DNA of 64,000 nucleotides, taken from Candidatus Limisoma faecipullorum. GTDB taxonomy: Bacteria; Bacteroidota; Bacteroidia; Bacteroidales; Muribaculaceae. Shown piece after piece: positions 49,973-59,702 of the stretch. The notes beneath the pieces are model-generated. The model made no database searches. It had not been told where the DNA came from and saw only the letters and a list, made by a program, of their open reading frames with translations. The DNA lies in assembly GCA_017694955.1 (NCBI GenBank), contig JADIMC010000010.1, forward strand, positions 1 to 64,000, given 5' to 3'. A program made the translations under genes and the position numbers. The first letter of the stretch is position 1. Each line of letters opens with the position of its first letter.

Positions 49973-50698
49973 TCAGGCGAAGAGGGCGGTTAGGATGTCG
50001 AGGGAGCGGATTTCGCCGACGGCGGAGTTGTGGAGGCGGTAGTAGCCTATTATCAGGTCGAGCAGGCGGCGGCGCTGGTCGCGGTTGAAGCGGAAAAGGT
50101 GCATATTGGCGAATGACATGCGCGAAAGCGTCATCAGCGCTTCCGACTCTTCCGGGTGGAGGAAGTGGCTGTGCGCCGGTATGCTGGTGGTGAACACGCC
50201 GTTGAGCATGTCGAATCGGCTGCCGCGCGTATAGGTCGATGTGTCGGGCTCGATGCCGAGGAATATGCCCAGATTATAGAGGAAGCAGATGTGGAAATTG
50301 GCGATACCTTTTTCCAGACGGTCGAGCAACTGCACGCTGCTCGATATGTAGGCGAAGAGAGGGGCGTTCGGCTCCTCTTCGACAATCACGTGCGACAGCA
50401 GCTCGGTAATGAACAGTGAGACGGCGTTTTTCACGGGGTGGGAGTGGAGCGACGGCAGCGGCACGAGACAACGCGCCTCGCGGATGCGGTAGATTTCGCG
50501 GTTGGCGGTGATGTCGGACTCTATCTCCACGAGCGAGAGCGGCTGGAACAGGGCGCGGCGCATCCGTGCCGTCTTCCCGTTGCTTTGCGGCAGCAGGAAC
50601 GAAAGCAGCCCGTGGGAGTCGGTATAGACTCTCACTATCGAGTTCTTGTCATTGTAGCTGATTGTGCGTAGCACAACGCCGTTCAGTCGTTCATACAT
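49973..50698 (-). CDS. recO: DNA repair protein RecO
   Basis: GVVLRTISYNDKNSIVRVYTDSHGLLSFLLP; length and C-terminal helical domain. Confidence 0.88.
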   Translation of the reverse strand: MYERLNGVVLRTISYNDKNSIVRVYTDSHGLLSFLLPQSNGKTARMRRALFQPLSLVEIESDITANREIYRIREARCLVPLPSLHSHPVKNAVSLFITELLSHVIVEEEPNAPLFAYISSSVQLLDRLEKGIANFHICFLYNLGIFLGIEPDTSTYTRGSRFDMLNGVFTTSIPAHSHFLHPEESEALMTLSRMSFANMHLFRFNRDQRRRLLDLIIGYYRLHNSAVGEIRSLDILTALFA

Positions 50699-50775
50699 CG
50701 CGGTGTAAAATTACAGATTCTTGTGTTGCGGAATTCTTAAAATCTATTAAAATCAGACCGCAAATGACAAAAAAG

Positions 50776-50806
50776 TTTGCGGATATGGATTAATGACGTA
50801 ACTTTG
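50776..50806 (+). promoter_or_regulatory. Bacteroidetes promoter (TTTG-N19-TAACTTTG) for tRNA-Glu/rpsT
   Basis: TTTG 50776-50779, 19-nt spacer, TAACTTTG 50799-50806. Confidence 0.72.
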
Positions 50807-50836
50807 CACTCGCTTTCAGACAGAAATGTCGCAAAA

Positions 50837-50908
50837 GGCCCATTCGTCTATCGGTTAGGACGCAAGATTTTCATTCTTGAAAGAGGAGTTCGATTCTCCT
50901 ATGGGCTA
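50837..50908 (+). tRNA. tRNA-Glu (anticodon TTC), copy 1
   Basis: 72-nt cloverleaf; anticodon stem-loop CAAGA-TTTTCAT-TCTTG. Confidence 0.95.
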
Positions 50909-50946
50909 CAGTTAAACGAATTATAAAACTATAAAAGTTATTTATA

Positions 50947-51210
50947 ATGCCAAATCATAAATCTTCAGACAAGAGAGTTCGCCAGACAGCTACGCGCCGT
51001 CTGCGTAACCGTTATTATGCTAAGACAGCGCGCAACGCTGTGCGCCGTCTGCGTGCGATGGATTCTGACAAGGCTGCCGCTACTGAGGCTTACAACAAGG
51101 TAAGTGCAATGTTGGAGCGTCTTGCCCGCAAGAACATCATTTCAAAGAATAAGGCAGCTAACCTGAAGAGCAAGCTGGCTAAGCACGTAAACAAGATTCA
51201 GGCTGCATAA
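50947..51210 (+). CDS. rpsT: 30S ribosomal protein S20
   Basis: [35 protein letters not shown]...[20 protein letters not shown]. Confidence 0.97.
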   Translation: MPNHKSSDKRVRQTATRRLRNRYYAKTARNAVRRLRAMDSDKAAATEAYNKVSAMLERLARKNIISKNKAANLKSKLAKHVNKIQAA

Positions 51211-51231
51211 TCGGGGTTTCCCGGTTCATTT

Positions 51232-51303
51232 GGCCCATTCGTCTATCGGTTAGGACGCAAGATTTTCATTCTTGAAAGAGGAGTTCGATTCTCCTATGGG
51301 CTA
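51232..51303 (+). tRNA. tRNA-Glu (anticodon TTC), copy 2
   Basis: Identical to copy 1 over all 72 nt. Confidence 0.95.
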
Positions 51304-51360
51304 CGTGACAAGCGTTGACCGTAAGGTTGATGCTTTTCTTGTTTATGCATTCCTGTAGTG

Positions 51361-51831
51361 ATGGGTTGTAATCCGGTTTTGGAGATAAGGCAAATAAAAT
51401 CAGGCAAAAAGGACTATCTCGACATTTTGTTGCTTGCCGATGAGCAGGAGTCGATGATTGACCGGTATCTCGACCGTGGCGATATGTTTGTCGCTGAGGT
51501 TGACGGTGCCGCTGTGGCAGTATGTGTGGTTGCATTGGAATGTGAAGGAGTCGCCGAATTGAAGAATCTTGCCGTTCTGCCGGAATTCCGGAATAAGGGA
51601 TACGGCAGAATGATGGTTGATTTTGTGGCGGCGCACTATGCCGGATGTTGCCATGCATTGGTTGTCGGCACTGGCGACAGTCCTGCGACTGTTCCTTTTT
51701 ATGAGCGTTGCGGTTTTTCTTACTCCCACCGTGTCCCGGGATTCTTCACTGATAATTACGACCATCCGATAATCGATGGCGGCGTTCTCCTCACGGATAT
51801 GCTTTATTTCCGCAAGCCTCTCCGCCGTTGA
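51361..51831 (+). CDS. GNAT-family N-acetyltransferase
   Basis: LKNLAVLPEFRNKGYGRMMVDFVAAHY acetyl-CoA motif. Confidence 0.92.
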   Translation: MGCNPVLEIRQIKSGKKDYLDILLLADEQESMIDRYLDRGDMFVAEVDGAAVAVCVVALECEGVAELKNLAVLPEFRNKGYGRMMVDFVAAHYAGCCHALVVGTGDSPATVPFYERCGFSYSHRVPGFFTDNYDHPIIDGGVLLTDMLYFRKPLRR

Positions 51832-51863
51832 CTGTACGGATTATCATAGAGTTTTCAACTTTT

Positions 51864-51904
51864 GCAAGCCGTGGGACGCAAAGCGCCTGTGGCTTGCTTT
51901 TTTA
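51864..51904 (+). terminator. Intrinsic terminator after GNAT gene
   Basis: GCAAGCC / GGCTTGC stem followed by TTTTTTT. Confidence 0.65.
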
Positions 51905-51939
51905 TGGAATTATGGTTGTGGAATCTGTAATCTGGGTTA

Positions 51940-51969
51940 TTTGTGATAGGCTTGGTGTGGGTAACTTTG
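51940..51969 (+). promoter_or_regulatory. Bacteroidetes promoter (TTTG-N18-TAACTTTG)
   Basis: TTTG 51940-51943, TAACTTTG 51962-51969, 21 nt before the acetyltransferase start. Confidence 0.6.
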
Positions 51970-51990
51970 TAACGGATTAAAACGTATATT

Positions 51991-52551
51991 ATGACTGTAG
52001 AGGAATTTAAGGAAGTGGTGAAAGAGCGTAAGCCGCTGAATACTGATGAGATTCATTTGTTTATGGACAAAATGAGCTGTGAGGCTCGTCGCATAACTTT
52101 CAGACTTAATGCTTCTTACTATGAGCCTGAGGAGGTAAGGGCGTTGCTGTCGGAGCTGTTCGGCTATGAGGTGCCGGCTACGTTGCGTGTCTTTCCGCCG
52201 TTCTATACCGATTTCGGGAAGAATATCAAGGTCGGCGAGGATGTGTTCATCAATGCCTGTTGCCATTTTCAGGACCACGGTGGCGTGACAATCGGCGACG
52301 GTTGCCAGATTGGGCATAATGTGGTGTTTGCCACGCTTAATCACGGTGTTGCCCCGGAAGAGCGGAAACATACGATTCCGGCCCCTGTCGTGCTGGGAAA
52401 GAATGTGTGGGTGGGTTCCAATTCCACGATTTTGCAAGGGGTGACGATTGGCGACAATGCGATTGTGGCTGCCGGTGCGGTCGTCACTAAGGATGTTCCG
52501 GCGAATACCGTAGTCGGTGGGGTTCCTGCACGTGTCCTCAAGAAAATCTAA
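51991..52551 (+). CDS. Left-handed beta-helix (hexapeptide) O-acetyltransferase, maltose/galactoside type
   Basis: CHFQDHGGVTIGDGCQIGHNVVFATLNHG...VWVGSNSTILQGVTIGDNAIVAAGAVVTKDVPANTVVGGVPARVLKKI. Confidence 0.93.
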   Translation: MTVEEFKEVVKERKPLNTDEIHLFMDKMSCEARRITFRLNASYYEPEEVRALLSELFGYEVPATLRVFPPFYTDFGKNIKVGEDVFINACCHFQDHGGVTIGDGCQIGHNVVFATLNHGVAPEERKHTIPAPVVLGKNVWVGSNSTILQGVTIGDNAIVAAGAVVTKDVPANTVVGGVPARVLKKI

Positions 52552-53321
52552 TCCTGGTTTAACTTGAACAGAGTGGTGGCGTTGCGGTCGGTGGTTGTTG
52601 CCACTTCATCTGTTGTAAGCGATAACGCTGCTGCTATCTTTGCGGCAATGAGCGGTATGTATGCGCTTTCGTTGCGCTTGCCGCGGTGTGGTACTGGCGC
52701 AAGATACGGGCAATCAGTTTCGAGCACTATGCGGTCGATGCCTATCATTGGCAGGGTTTCGCTCAGTTTCGAGTTCTTGAATGTCACAATGCCGTTGATT
52801 CCGAAATAAAAGTCACCATAGTGGCGTATGCGCTCCACATCGGCATTTGTGCCTCCGAAACTGTGGAACACGCATTGTGGGAGCGTGCCTGAGTAGTTGG
52901 AGAAAACAGACAGTATCTCGTCGAGACCGTTGCGGCAATGGATTATCACGGGTATTCCGAGCGTTTCGGCCCAATGCAGCTGGGTGTCGAACGCTTCTGT
53001 CTGCTGTTCGCGGAAAGTGGTGTCCCAATATAGGTCGATTCCCACTTCTCCTACTGCCACGAAGTGGTGTTTGCTGAAATAGTCGTAAGTTGCGGCGAGA
53101 GCCTCGTGAAAGTTTGCATCCACCGATGTGGGATGCAGCCCCATAGCCATTGAGGTGCGTTCCGGATGCCGCTTGTGCATTTCGAGCATTTGCGGTATAG
53201 TTTGCAAATCCACGTTAGGAAGTATCAGCCGCTGTACTCCGGCAGCTGACGCGCGTGCCATGGCATCTTCCCTGTCGCTGTCGAATTCTTCCAGATAAAG
53301 ATGTGAATGGGTGTCGGTCAT
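52548..53321 (-). CDS. TatD-family metal-dependent hydrolase
   Basis: TDTHSHLYLEEFDSDREDAMARA; GEVGIDLYW; IVLETDCPYLAPVPHRGKRNES. Confidence 0.94.
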   Translation of the reverse strand: MTDTHSHLYLEEFDSDREDAMARASAAGVQRLILPNVDLQTIPQMLEMHKRHPERTSMAMGLHPTSVDANFHEALAATYDYFSKHHFVAVGEVGIDLYWDTTFREQQTEAFDTQLHWAETLGIPVIIHCRNGLDEILSVFSNYSGTLPQCVFHSFGGTNADVERIRHYGDFYFGINGIVTFKNSKLSETLPMIGIDRIVLETDCPYLAPVPHRGKRNESAYIPLIAAKIAAALSLTTDEVATTTDRNATTLFKLNQD

Positions 53322-53328
53322 AGTGGCT

Positions 53329-54306
53329 CTATTTCTTGCGGTTCATCACCATCCGGTCGAATTCCTCGAAAAAGCCGGCCGCTTCTGCTGTCAGTCCCGA
53401 TTTCCCAAGGCATCGCAAGGCTTCGGCGTTGTGCTTCTCTACGCTCTTCTGGCAAATGTCGCCGATGCCGAGACTGTCGTAGATGGCGGTGACGGCCGAT
53501 ATTTTCTTTTCCGGATCGGCATCCTTTATGTCAAGCCAGTATTGCAGATTTTTCTTGTCGTTGCCTTCGGCAAGTTCCATTGCCTTTATGAGCAGGAATG
53601 TCTTTTTGTTGTTCATGATGTCGCCGCCGGTGGCCTTGCCGAACACTGCAGGGTCGCCATACACGTCGAGCCAGTCGTCTTGCAGCTGGAATGCTATTCC
53701 GAGATTCATTGCAAAACCGTACAACGCCATGCCCTGCTGCTCTTCAGCGTCTCCGATTTCCGCGCCAAGCTGAGCGGCGCATCCAAGAAGCACGGAGGTC
53801 TTGAGGCGTATCATGTCGATGTATTCTTCTTCTGTCACATCATTGCGGCTTTCGAATTCCATGTCATATTGCTGCCCTTCATACACGCCGATGGCGGCGC
53901 GGTTGAATATGTCGAGCAGACGTGCAGCCTTGTCGGGAGCTACGCCTTCCACAAGAAGTTGTGTGGCAAGGGTCAGCATTGTGTCGCCGGAAAGGATTGC
54001 CGTATTGTTGTCCCATTTCCGGCATACGGTAGGTTTGCCGCGGCGCAGGTCGGCATTGTCCATCACATCGTCGTGAAGCAGCGTGAAGTTGTGGAACATT
54101 TCTATTGCTGCGGCTTGGCTGAGTGCCGCCGTGCAGTCCTTGCCAGCCGCTTCGCAGGCTGCGAGCAGCAAGGCGGGGCGGAGGCGTTTTCCGCCGTTCG
54201 ACAGACCGTATGTGATAGGCTCGTAAAGCCCGGCAGGACGCTTGGGCAACTTGATGCTTCCGACTGCTTTTTCTGCCAGCCGGATATATTCTTCAATCGT
54301 TCTCAT
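53329..54306 (-). CDS. Polyprenyl synthetase
   Basis: GGKRLRPALLLAACEA; LLHDDVMDNADLRRGKPT; QLQDDWLDVYGDPAVFGKATGGDI. Confidence 0.94.
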   Translation of the reverse strand: MRTIEEYIRLAEKAVGSIKLPKRPAGLYEPITYGLSNGGKRLRPALLLAACEAAGKDCTAALSQAAAIEMFHNFTLLHDDVMDNADLRRGKPTVCRKWDNNTAILSGDTMLTLATQLLVEGVAPDKAARLLDIFNRAAIGVYEGQQYDMEFESRNDVTEEEYIDMIRLKTSVLLGCAAQLGAEIGDAEEQQGMALYGFAMNLGIAFQLQDDWLDVYGDPAVFGKATGGDIMNNKKTFLLIKAMELAEGNDKKNLQYWLDIKDADPEKKISAVTAIYDSLGIGDICQKSVEKHNAEALRCLGKSGLTAEAAGFFEEFDRMVMNRKK

Positions 54307-54443
54307 CTTAAAAAATATTCGTTTAAGATAGTGTCTATTTCTTCTTTTAATTCAAATGCCGCATCCCTTGGCTTTGAAAAGTCAGCCAAAGATTCCGGCA
54401 CTTTGTTTGCCAAGTCTTTTATGCTGTCAAAATACGACTTCAT
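54303..54443 (-). CDS. 46-aa small ORF coupled to polyprenyl synthase
   Basis: MKSYFDSIKDLANKVPESLADFSKPRDAAFELKEEIDTILNEYFLR; TGA stop overlaps downstream ATG (ATGA). Confidence 0.5.
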   Translation of the reverse strand: MKSYFDSIKDLANKVPESLADFSKPRDAAFELKEEIDTILNEYFLR

Positions 54444-54577
54444 ATGAAGTTGCGGTGATGTGTTTTGCAAAGTTAGTCAATTTCTCTCCAAGAATTGTAT
54501 CTTTGGGAAAATAATAGGGAGGCGTGATGCGGAAGTAGGAGGGAAAGATGTAATTTTGTGGTAAAATTATTGTTTGT

Positions 54578-55432
54578 ATGGGTGCTTATAGAAGAAACTG
54601 GATAGTGCCGAAAGGCGCGGAACTTACGGAGATGGACCGTAAGGTATTGTACTATCAGGAGCGCGGATGCCTTGTGCCATCGCGGAAGCTGATAAAGACG
54701 CCTGAGCAGATTGAGGGAATACGCCGCAGCGGAAAAGTGAATACCGGAGTGCTCGACCTTGTGGAAAAAGAGATACATGCAGGAATGAGCACGGCTGAAA
54801 TCGACAGGCTGGTGTACGACTATACTGTTGCCCATGGCGCGATACCGGCACCGCTCAACTACGAGGGGTTCCCCAAGAGCGTGTGCACGTCGATTAACGA
54901 AGTGGTCTGTCACGGCATTCCTTCCGAGGACGAGATACTTGAAGAGGGCGACATAATCAATGTGGATGTCTCCACCATTCTCGACGGATACTATTCCGAC
55001 GCTTCCCGTATGTTCATCATCGGAAAGACTTCTCCTGAAAAGGAAAAATTGGTGCGTGTGGCTAAGGAGTGCCTTGAAATAGGGATGCAGGTGGCAAAGC
55101 CTTATTGCTTTGTCGGCGACATCGGTCACGCAATAGAAAAGCACGCCAAGAAGAACGGTTTTTCGGTGGTGCGCGACTTGTGCGGGCATGGTGTCGGTCT
55201 GGAATTCCACGAGGAGCCGGATGTGCTGCACTTCGGCAGGAAAGGCACCGGGATGCTTCTTGTGCCGGGGATGGTATTCACCATAGAGCCGATGATCAAT
55301 ATGGGCACGTGGAAGGTTTTCATCGATTCTGACGATGACTGGACGGTCATTACCGACGACGAGTTGCCTTCGGCTCAATGGGAGCACACTTTCCTTATGA
55401 CGGAAAAAGGATTACAGATACTGACTTATTGA
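54578..55432 (+). CDS. map: Type I methionine aminopeptidase
   Basis: SVCTSINEVVCHGIPSEDEILEEGDIINVDVSTILDGYYSDASRMF; GHGVGLEFHEEP; VFTIEPMI. Confidence 0.95.
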   Translation: MGAYRRNWIVPKGAELTEMDRKVLYYQERGCLVPSRKLIKTPEQIEGIRRSGKVNTGVLDLVEKEIHAGMSTAEIDRLVYDYTVAHGAIPAPLNYEGFPKSVCTSINEVVCHGIPSEDEILEEGDIINVDVSTILDGYYSDASRMFIIGKTSPEKEKLVRVAKECLEIGMQVAKPYCFVGDIGHAIEKHAKKNGFSVVRDLCGHGVGLEFHEEPDVLHFGRKGTGMLLVPGMVFTIEPMINMGTWKVFIDSDDDWTVITDDELPSAQWEHTFLMTEKGLQILTY

Positions 55433-55489
55433 CGAAACTATTTATAGTGCAGGATTGTTGTATCAATAATCGGATACATCAGAATAGTT

Positions 55490-56458
55490 ATGGAAATCAG
55501 TAAGAAAATAGGGATGGCAGTGGCGGCAGCCGCTACGGTGGGCGTGGCGTTGTATGCAGTGTCGAAAATCAAGCCCGACATACGGAAAAGCACATACCCG
55601 TTTGCCATGAAGGACGGGACAATCCTTTATATGGATAAATATGAGTCGGAGAATTGGCTTCACCGCCGCCGTCCGGTGCTTATTTTCGCTTATGGCGGGT
55701 CTTTCGTCCGCGGGCGACGCGACAAGCCGCAATATGTCGATTTTATGAATTACTTTGCCCGCAAAGGCTATGTGGCGATAATAATCGACTATCGCAAGCA
55801 TCTGCGCCATATAGCGCCGGAGCGGAAGAAAAGCACATTGGGGTTTCTCGGAGCGCTCAACGAGGCTATCGATTTCGCTTCGGAGGATTTTGCAGATGCC
55901 ACGGCTTTCGTCATCGAGCATGCCGACGAGTGGGGCATCGATGCCGACAACATCATAGCTTGCGGCTCAAGTGCCGGGGCGATAACGGTGTTGCAGACGG
56001 AATATGCCATTTGCAACGGCTTGACGGTGGCTTCGCGTCTTCCGGAAGGATTCAACTATGCCGGCGTGATGTCATTCGCCGGTGCCATTTCCGGGAAGTC
56101 GTTACCGGAATGGAAGAAAAAGCCGTGTCCCATTATGATGTTCCACGGCGATGCCGACCGTCAGGTGCCGTTCAGCCAGGCTGCCATACGCGGGGTGGGC
56201 GGGCTGTGGGGGTCCACATCCATCGCCGAGTCGCTTAAGGCAGCGCATGCCCCGTATTATTTCTATATAGTCAACAATGCCAGCCATGAGGTCTGCAAGA
56301 CTCCGATGTGGCTTTACCGCAAGGTGATTTCTGAATTTCTGGACAAGCTGGTGCGCCATCATAAGCGTGTGCGGATTACGTCGCAGGACTATCATTCAAA
56401 GGAGACCGGTGTGCAGAAGGACTTCGGACTGAAAGACTACATCATCAACAATATGTAG
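55490..56458 (+). CDS. Alpha/beta hydrolase (esterase/lipase-like)
   Basis: LIFAYGGSFVRGRRDK; IIACGSSAGAITVLQTEY; MMFHGDADRQVPFSQA. Confidence 0.85.
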   Translation: MEISKKIGMAVAAAATVGVALYAVSKIKPDIRKSTYPFAMKDGTILYMDKYESENWLHRRRPVLIFAYGGSFVRGRRDKPQYVDFMNYFARKGYVAIIIDYRKHLRHIAPERKKSTLGFLGALNEAIDFASEDFADATAFVIEHADEWGIDADNIIACGSSAGAITVLQTEYAICNGLTVASRLPEGFNYAGVMSFAGAISGKSLPEWKKKPCPIMMFHGDADRQVPFSQAAIRGVGGLWGSTSIAESLKAAHAPYYFYIVNNASHEVCKTPMWLYRKVISEFLDKLVRHHKRVRITSQDYHSKETGVQKDFGLKDYIINNM

Positions 56459-56652
56459 GCGCGATTTCTAATTATGGCATGACGAGAATGCATGCCCATT
56501 TTTCGCCGGACTTGTTGTGAGGGGGAAGCGGAAAGAGAGTCTCCTTATGGGAGCGGTATGCCCATAGGTGTTAATTAAGAGTTAAATTGATGCGTTTTGG
56601 TTTTATTTAACCCGAATCGGTCATTAGATTCTTCAGCGCACACCAATAAAAT

Positions 56653-56690
56653 AATAATTCCCTTTGACACGATTGCCAAAGGGAATTATT
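56653..56690. terminator. Hairpin between convergent genes, probable bidirectional terminator
   Basis: AATAATTCCCTTTG / CAAAGGGAATTATT 14-bp perfect stem. Confidence 0.6.
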
Positions 56691-56702
56691 GTCAATGCAG
56701 GA

Positions 56703-59684
56703 TTATTCCTGGTAGATTATTTTTGATGTGTCTGTGGTTCCGTCGTTGTAGGTGGTGCTTACTATGTAGAATTCTCCTGGTTGCGGATATTCTGCCTTTA
56801 TGCCCGTTGCCGTGAAATATTCTTTCTTTACAGCGGTTTTTGAGGAATAAGCAGTATTGATGCCTGCGGATTTCTCAGTATTGATGCGGATTTCTTTTAC
56901 GTATTTGCCGCATTTTGCTGTCAGAGTCTCTTCTCCCTTTGAAACTGGTGTCAGGGTGCTGCCGTCGATGGTGAAGCATCCGTTTCCGGAGAGTGACCAG
57001 GAAAGTCCTGTGGCGTTTCCGAGCCGTGTGGCCGTGTTGATGTTGCCGGAGTTTTCGCCTTCTGCAAACAGTATTATCGCGTTTGCGGCGCCTGTTGCTT
57101 CTTCAATATTTCCGAATCGGGAGAGATATGGATATTGATTCTCGGCGGATGACCATATTCCGGCGTTGAAGCCTTCTGTCGCCTGGCCCATATTGGCTGA
57201 CGGCACGCCGGCCGCACCTTTCGCATCGCCGTCGGCGGTTGCCGTTATTGTCTGCAATGAGTTGTCGTATATCGCATTGCTGACGGATTTCATTTCAGGA
57301 TATGTGCCGATGATTGCTCCGGCGGTGTTGTCGTCGGCATAGACCATGCCATAGTTCACGGCGTTGGTTATCGAGCTTTCCGTATCGCCGTTGGCTGTTA
57401 TGCCTCCGGTCTCGGCACTGGCTTTTACCGTTCCTGCATTGACCACATCGGTCAATGTCGCGGCATACAGAGAGCCAGTTATTCCGCCAAGCGCATAGCC
57501 TGTGTCTTCTCCGCGGGTGACGCTTTCTATCGTGCCGGTGTTCATGCAGCATTCTATTATTCCTTCGGCAGAGCCGGCTATTCCGCCTACGGCCCATTGC
57601 GATGCTGTGATGTTGCCGGTGTTGATGCATCCGCGCACTATGCCGTTGCTCAGGTTGTTGCCAGTTATTCCGCCTGTGTTGTAGCTGTATGCCTCTATGT
57701 CGGCATGGTTGGCGCAATTTTCAATCAGTCCATCGTTATAACCTACAACCGCCCCTGACAGGTAGTGGAACGTGAATTTGCAGTCATCGGCTATCGTGAG
57801 GTTGCGTACCACGCCTCCATTTGCCAGCTGTCCGAACAGGCCGCCATAGCCGAAACTGCTCCATATGTCGATGTTGCCGTCGCTGTCGAACGCCACTTTG
57901 TTGATTTCCATATTGTGGATGCTGTGTCCGTCGCCGTCGAAAATCCCGGCGAACGGCTTGGAACCGAATTCATCGGATGAGATGCCGTCGAAAGTTGCCG
58001 ATTGAAAGTCGATGTCGGTTGTCATCCGGAAATATTTGCCGGCATAGGTTTCTCCGTACAGGTTTGTCGCTTCAGCCATTGTGATGAGGTCGGTGGCAGT
58101 TTTGACCAGGTACGGGGAAAGTTCAGTCCCGTCGCCTTCGAATGGTATGTTGGCTGTGTTGATTGTGGTGTGACGGCTGTATTGCCCTTTCTTGCATACG
58201 ATGATGTCGGAGGCAAATTCACCGTTAAGTATGGTGCTGAATCCGTCGATGCGCAATCCTTTCCCTTCTTTGGATAGTTCACCGTCGTTTTCCACGAACC
58301 ATTCTGCTCTGTCTGACAACGCGAAGTCTTTTGACACGGATTTTATGGTTTCTTCTCCGGCAAGCATAATTGCTGCCGCGCTTGCTATTGCGGCATCGCT
58401 GTCCTCAAGCCCTGACAGGCGAGGGTACATTCCTTCTTCAAACACCCACACTCCGGTCGTGAAGCCGGGAAGTCCTGATGCGGATGCCATCTCTGAAGTG
58501 GGCAGTCCGGCGTCGGATGTGGAATTGTATGCACTCATTTGCTTGTCGAAATACACATTGGAAATTTCGGCATTTTCCGATACCGTGCCGAATAGTTCTA
58601 TTGTTTGGGTTGATGGGTCATAGAAATAATCGTCGAATACGATTGCCCCTATGTTGTAGCAATTGCTGATGACGGTATGGCTTTCGTCATCGTGCACGAT
58701 TCCTGCTATGCCTCCGATTGTCGTCGAGCCGTAAGGCAGAAGTATGCGTCCGCTGTTGTAGCAGTCTTTTATCGAGCCGTCGTCAGTGCGTCCTGCGATG
58801 CCCCCGATTGCTACGGAATACCCTTCCGTTCCGTCGCAAGTGCCGAGGTTGAACGATTTTTCAATCCGTCCCTTGTAAAGGTTGCCCGTGATACCGCCGC
58901 AGAACAGATTGTCGTTTTCGGCTGTCACCGTGCCAGTGAAGCAACAGCCTGTGATAAGCGCGTCCTGAAGGTAGCATACGCCTGAAATGCCACCCACCGA
59001 GCATGAATATCCGGTGGCATTTGAGACTACTTCCGCAGAGCAGAACGCATTGCTTATGGTGCTGGAGTTTTGTCCGGCAATTCCGCCCACGCTGTTTTCT
59101 GCCCCTTCGATGTATCCTGATACAGTAACATTTTCGGCTGTGCCTTTGAGAAGGCCGGCAATGCCTCCGGTAAGTTGATAGGTATTCGTTATTCTGACGT
59201 TTTCAACTATGCAGCCGGATATTTTTCCGTTGCAGTCACCGGCAACGCCTCCGGCGCATAGCCCGGATGTGGTTATTTCGGCGTCCTTGATTGTAAGATT
59301 CTTTATGATGCCTGTTTCAGAAACCCTTCCGAACAGTCCTGCATATCCGTTTTCTCCAGTGGATACGGAGAGGTTTGACAGCGTTTTTCCATTACCGTCG
59401 AATATGCCGCCGAAAGTGTGCTGGAAATCGTTGCCTATCGGGGTGAACTCAACCCCGTCCATATCTATATTGGCTTCAAGGCGGAAGTATGTTCCGCTGA
59501 ATGCGCCGGCGTTTTCTTCTGCCGTACTGTTGTTTACGGCCGATGCAAGCGTGGTAAGGTCGTCTTTGTCATTAATTAAATAAGGGTTGGTTTCTGTGCC
59601 GTTCCCGGTCAGCCCTATGCTCTGTGCCGGTGCGGTTATTGCCGTTAGCAATAGACTAGTGGTCAGTAAAAATAAATTTCTCAT
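56703..59684 (-). CDS. GLUG-motif repeat surface protein, two repeat blocks
   Basis: Signal peptide; repeats such as GGIFDGNGKTLSNLSVSTGENGYAGLFGRVSETGIIKNLTIKDAEI, GGIAGLLKGTAENVTVSG. Confidence 0.85.
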   Translation of the reverse strand: MRNLFLLTTSLLLTAITAPAQSIGLTGNGTETNPYLINDKDDLTTLASAVNNSTAEENAGAFSGTYFRLEANIDMDGVEFTPIGNDFQHTFGGIFDGNGKTLSNLSVSTGENGYAGLFGRVSETGIIKNLTIKDAEITTSGLCAGGVAGDCNGKISGCIVENVRITNTYQLTGGIAGLLKGTAENVTVSGYIEGAENSVGGIAGQNSSTISNAFCSAEVVSNATGYSCSVGGISGVCYLQDALITGCCFTGTVTAENDNLFCGGITGNLYKGRIEKSFNLGTCDGTEGYSVAIGGIAGRTDDGSIKDCYNSGRILLPYGSTTIGGIAGIVHDDESHTVISNCYNIGAIVFDDYFYDPSTQTIELFGTVSENAEISNVYFDKQMSAYNSTSDAGLPTSEMASASGLPGFTTGVWVFEEGMYPRLSGLEDSDAAIASAAAIMLAGEETIKSVSKDFALSDRAEWFVENDGELSKEGKGLRIDGFSTILNGEFASDIIVCKKGQYSRHTTINTANIPFEGDGTELSPYLVKTATDLITMAEATNLYGETYAGKYFRMTTDIDFQSATFDGISSDEFGSKPFAGIFDGDGHSIHNMEINKVAFDSDGNIDIWSSFGYGGLFGQLANGGVVRNLTIADDCKFTFHYLSGAVVGYNDGLIENCANHADIEAYSYNTGGITGNNLSNGIVRGCINTGNITASQWAVGGIAGSAEGIIECCMNTGTIESVTRGEDTGYALGGITGSLYAATLTDVVNAGTVKASAETGGITANGDTESSITNAVNYGMVYADDNTAGAIIGTYPEMKSVSNAIYDNSLQTITATADGDAKGAAGVPSANMGQATEGFNAGIWSSAENQYPYLSRFGNIEEATGAANAIILFAEGENSGNINTATRLGNATGLSWSLSGNGCFTIDGSTLTPVSKGEETLTAKCGKYVKEIRINTEKSAGINTAYSSKTAVKKEYFTATGIKAEYPQPGEFYIVSTTYNDGTTDTSKIIYQE

Positions 59685-59702
59685 AAGTATTTGGATTAAT
59701 AA

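Noticed and set aside
50837-51303. Genomic-island attachment site at duplicated tRNA-Glu
   Set aside because: Only rpsT lies between copies, no integrase, and both tRNAs are full length.
53311-54447. 378-aa plus-strand ORF
   Set aside because: Antisense to a clear polyprenyl synthetase with no recognisable domains; codon-structure shadow.
54473-55387. 304-aa minus-strand ORF
   Set aside because: Antisense to map, low-complexity translation.
56581-56611. GTTAAAT...ATTTAAC inverted repeat
   Set aside because: Short AT-rich arms with long loop; expected by chance in an AT-rich intergenic region.
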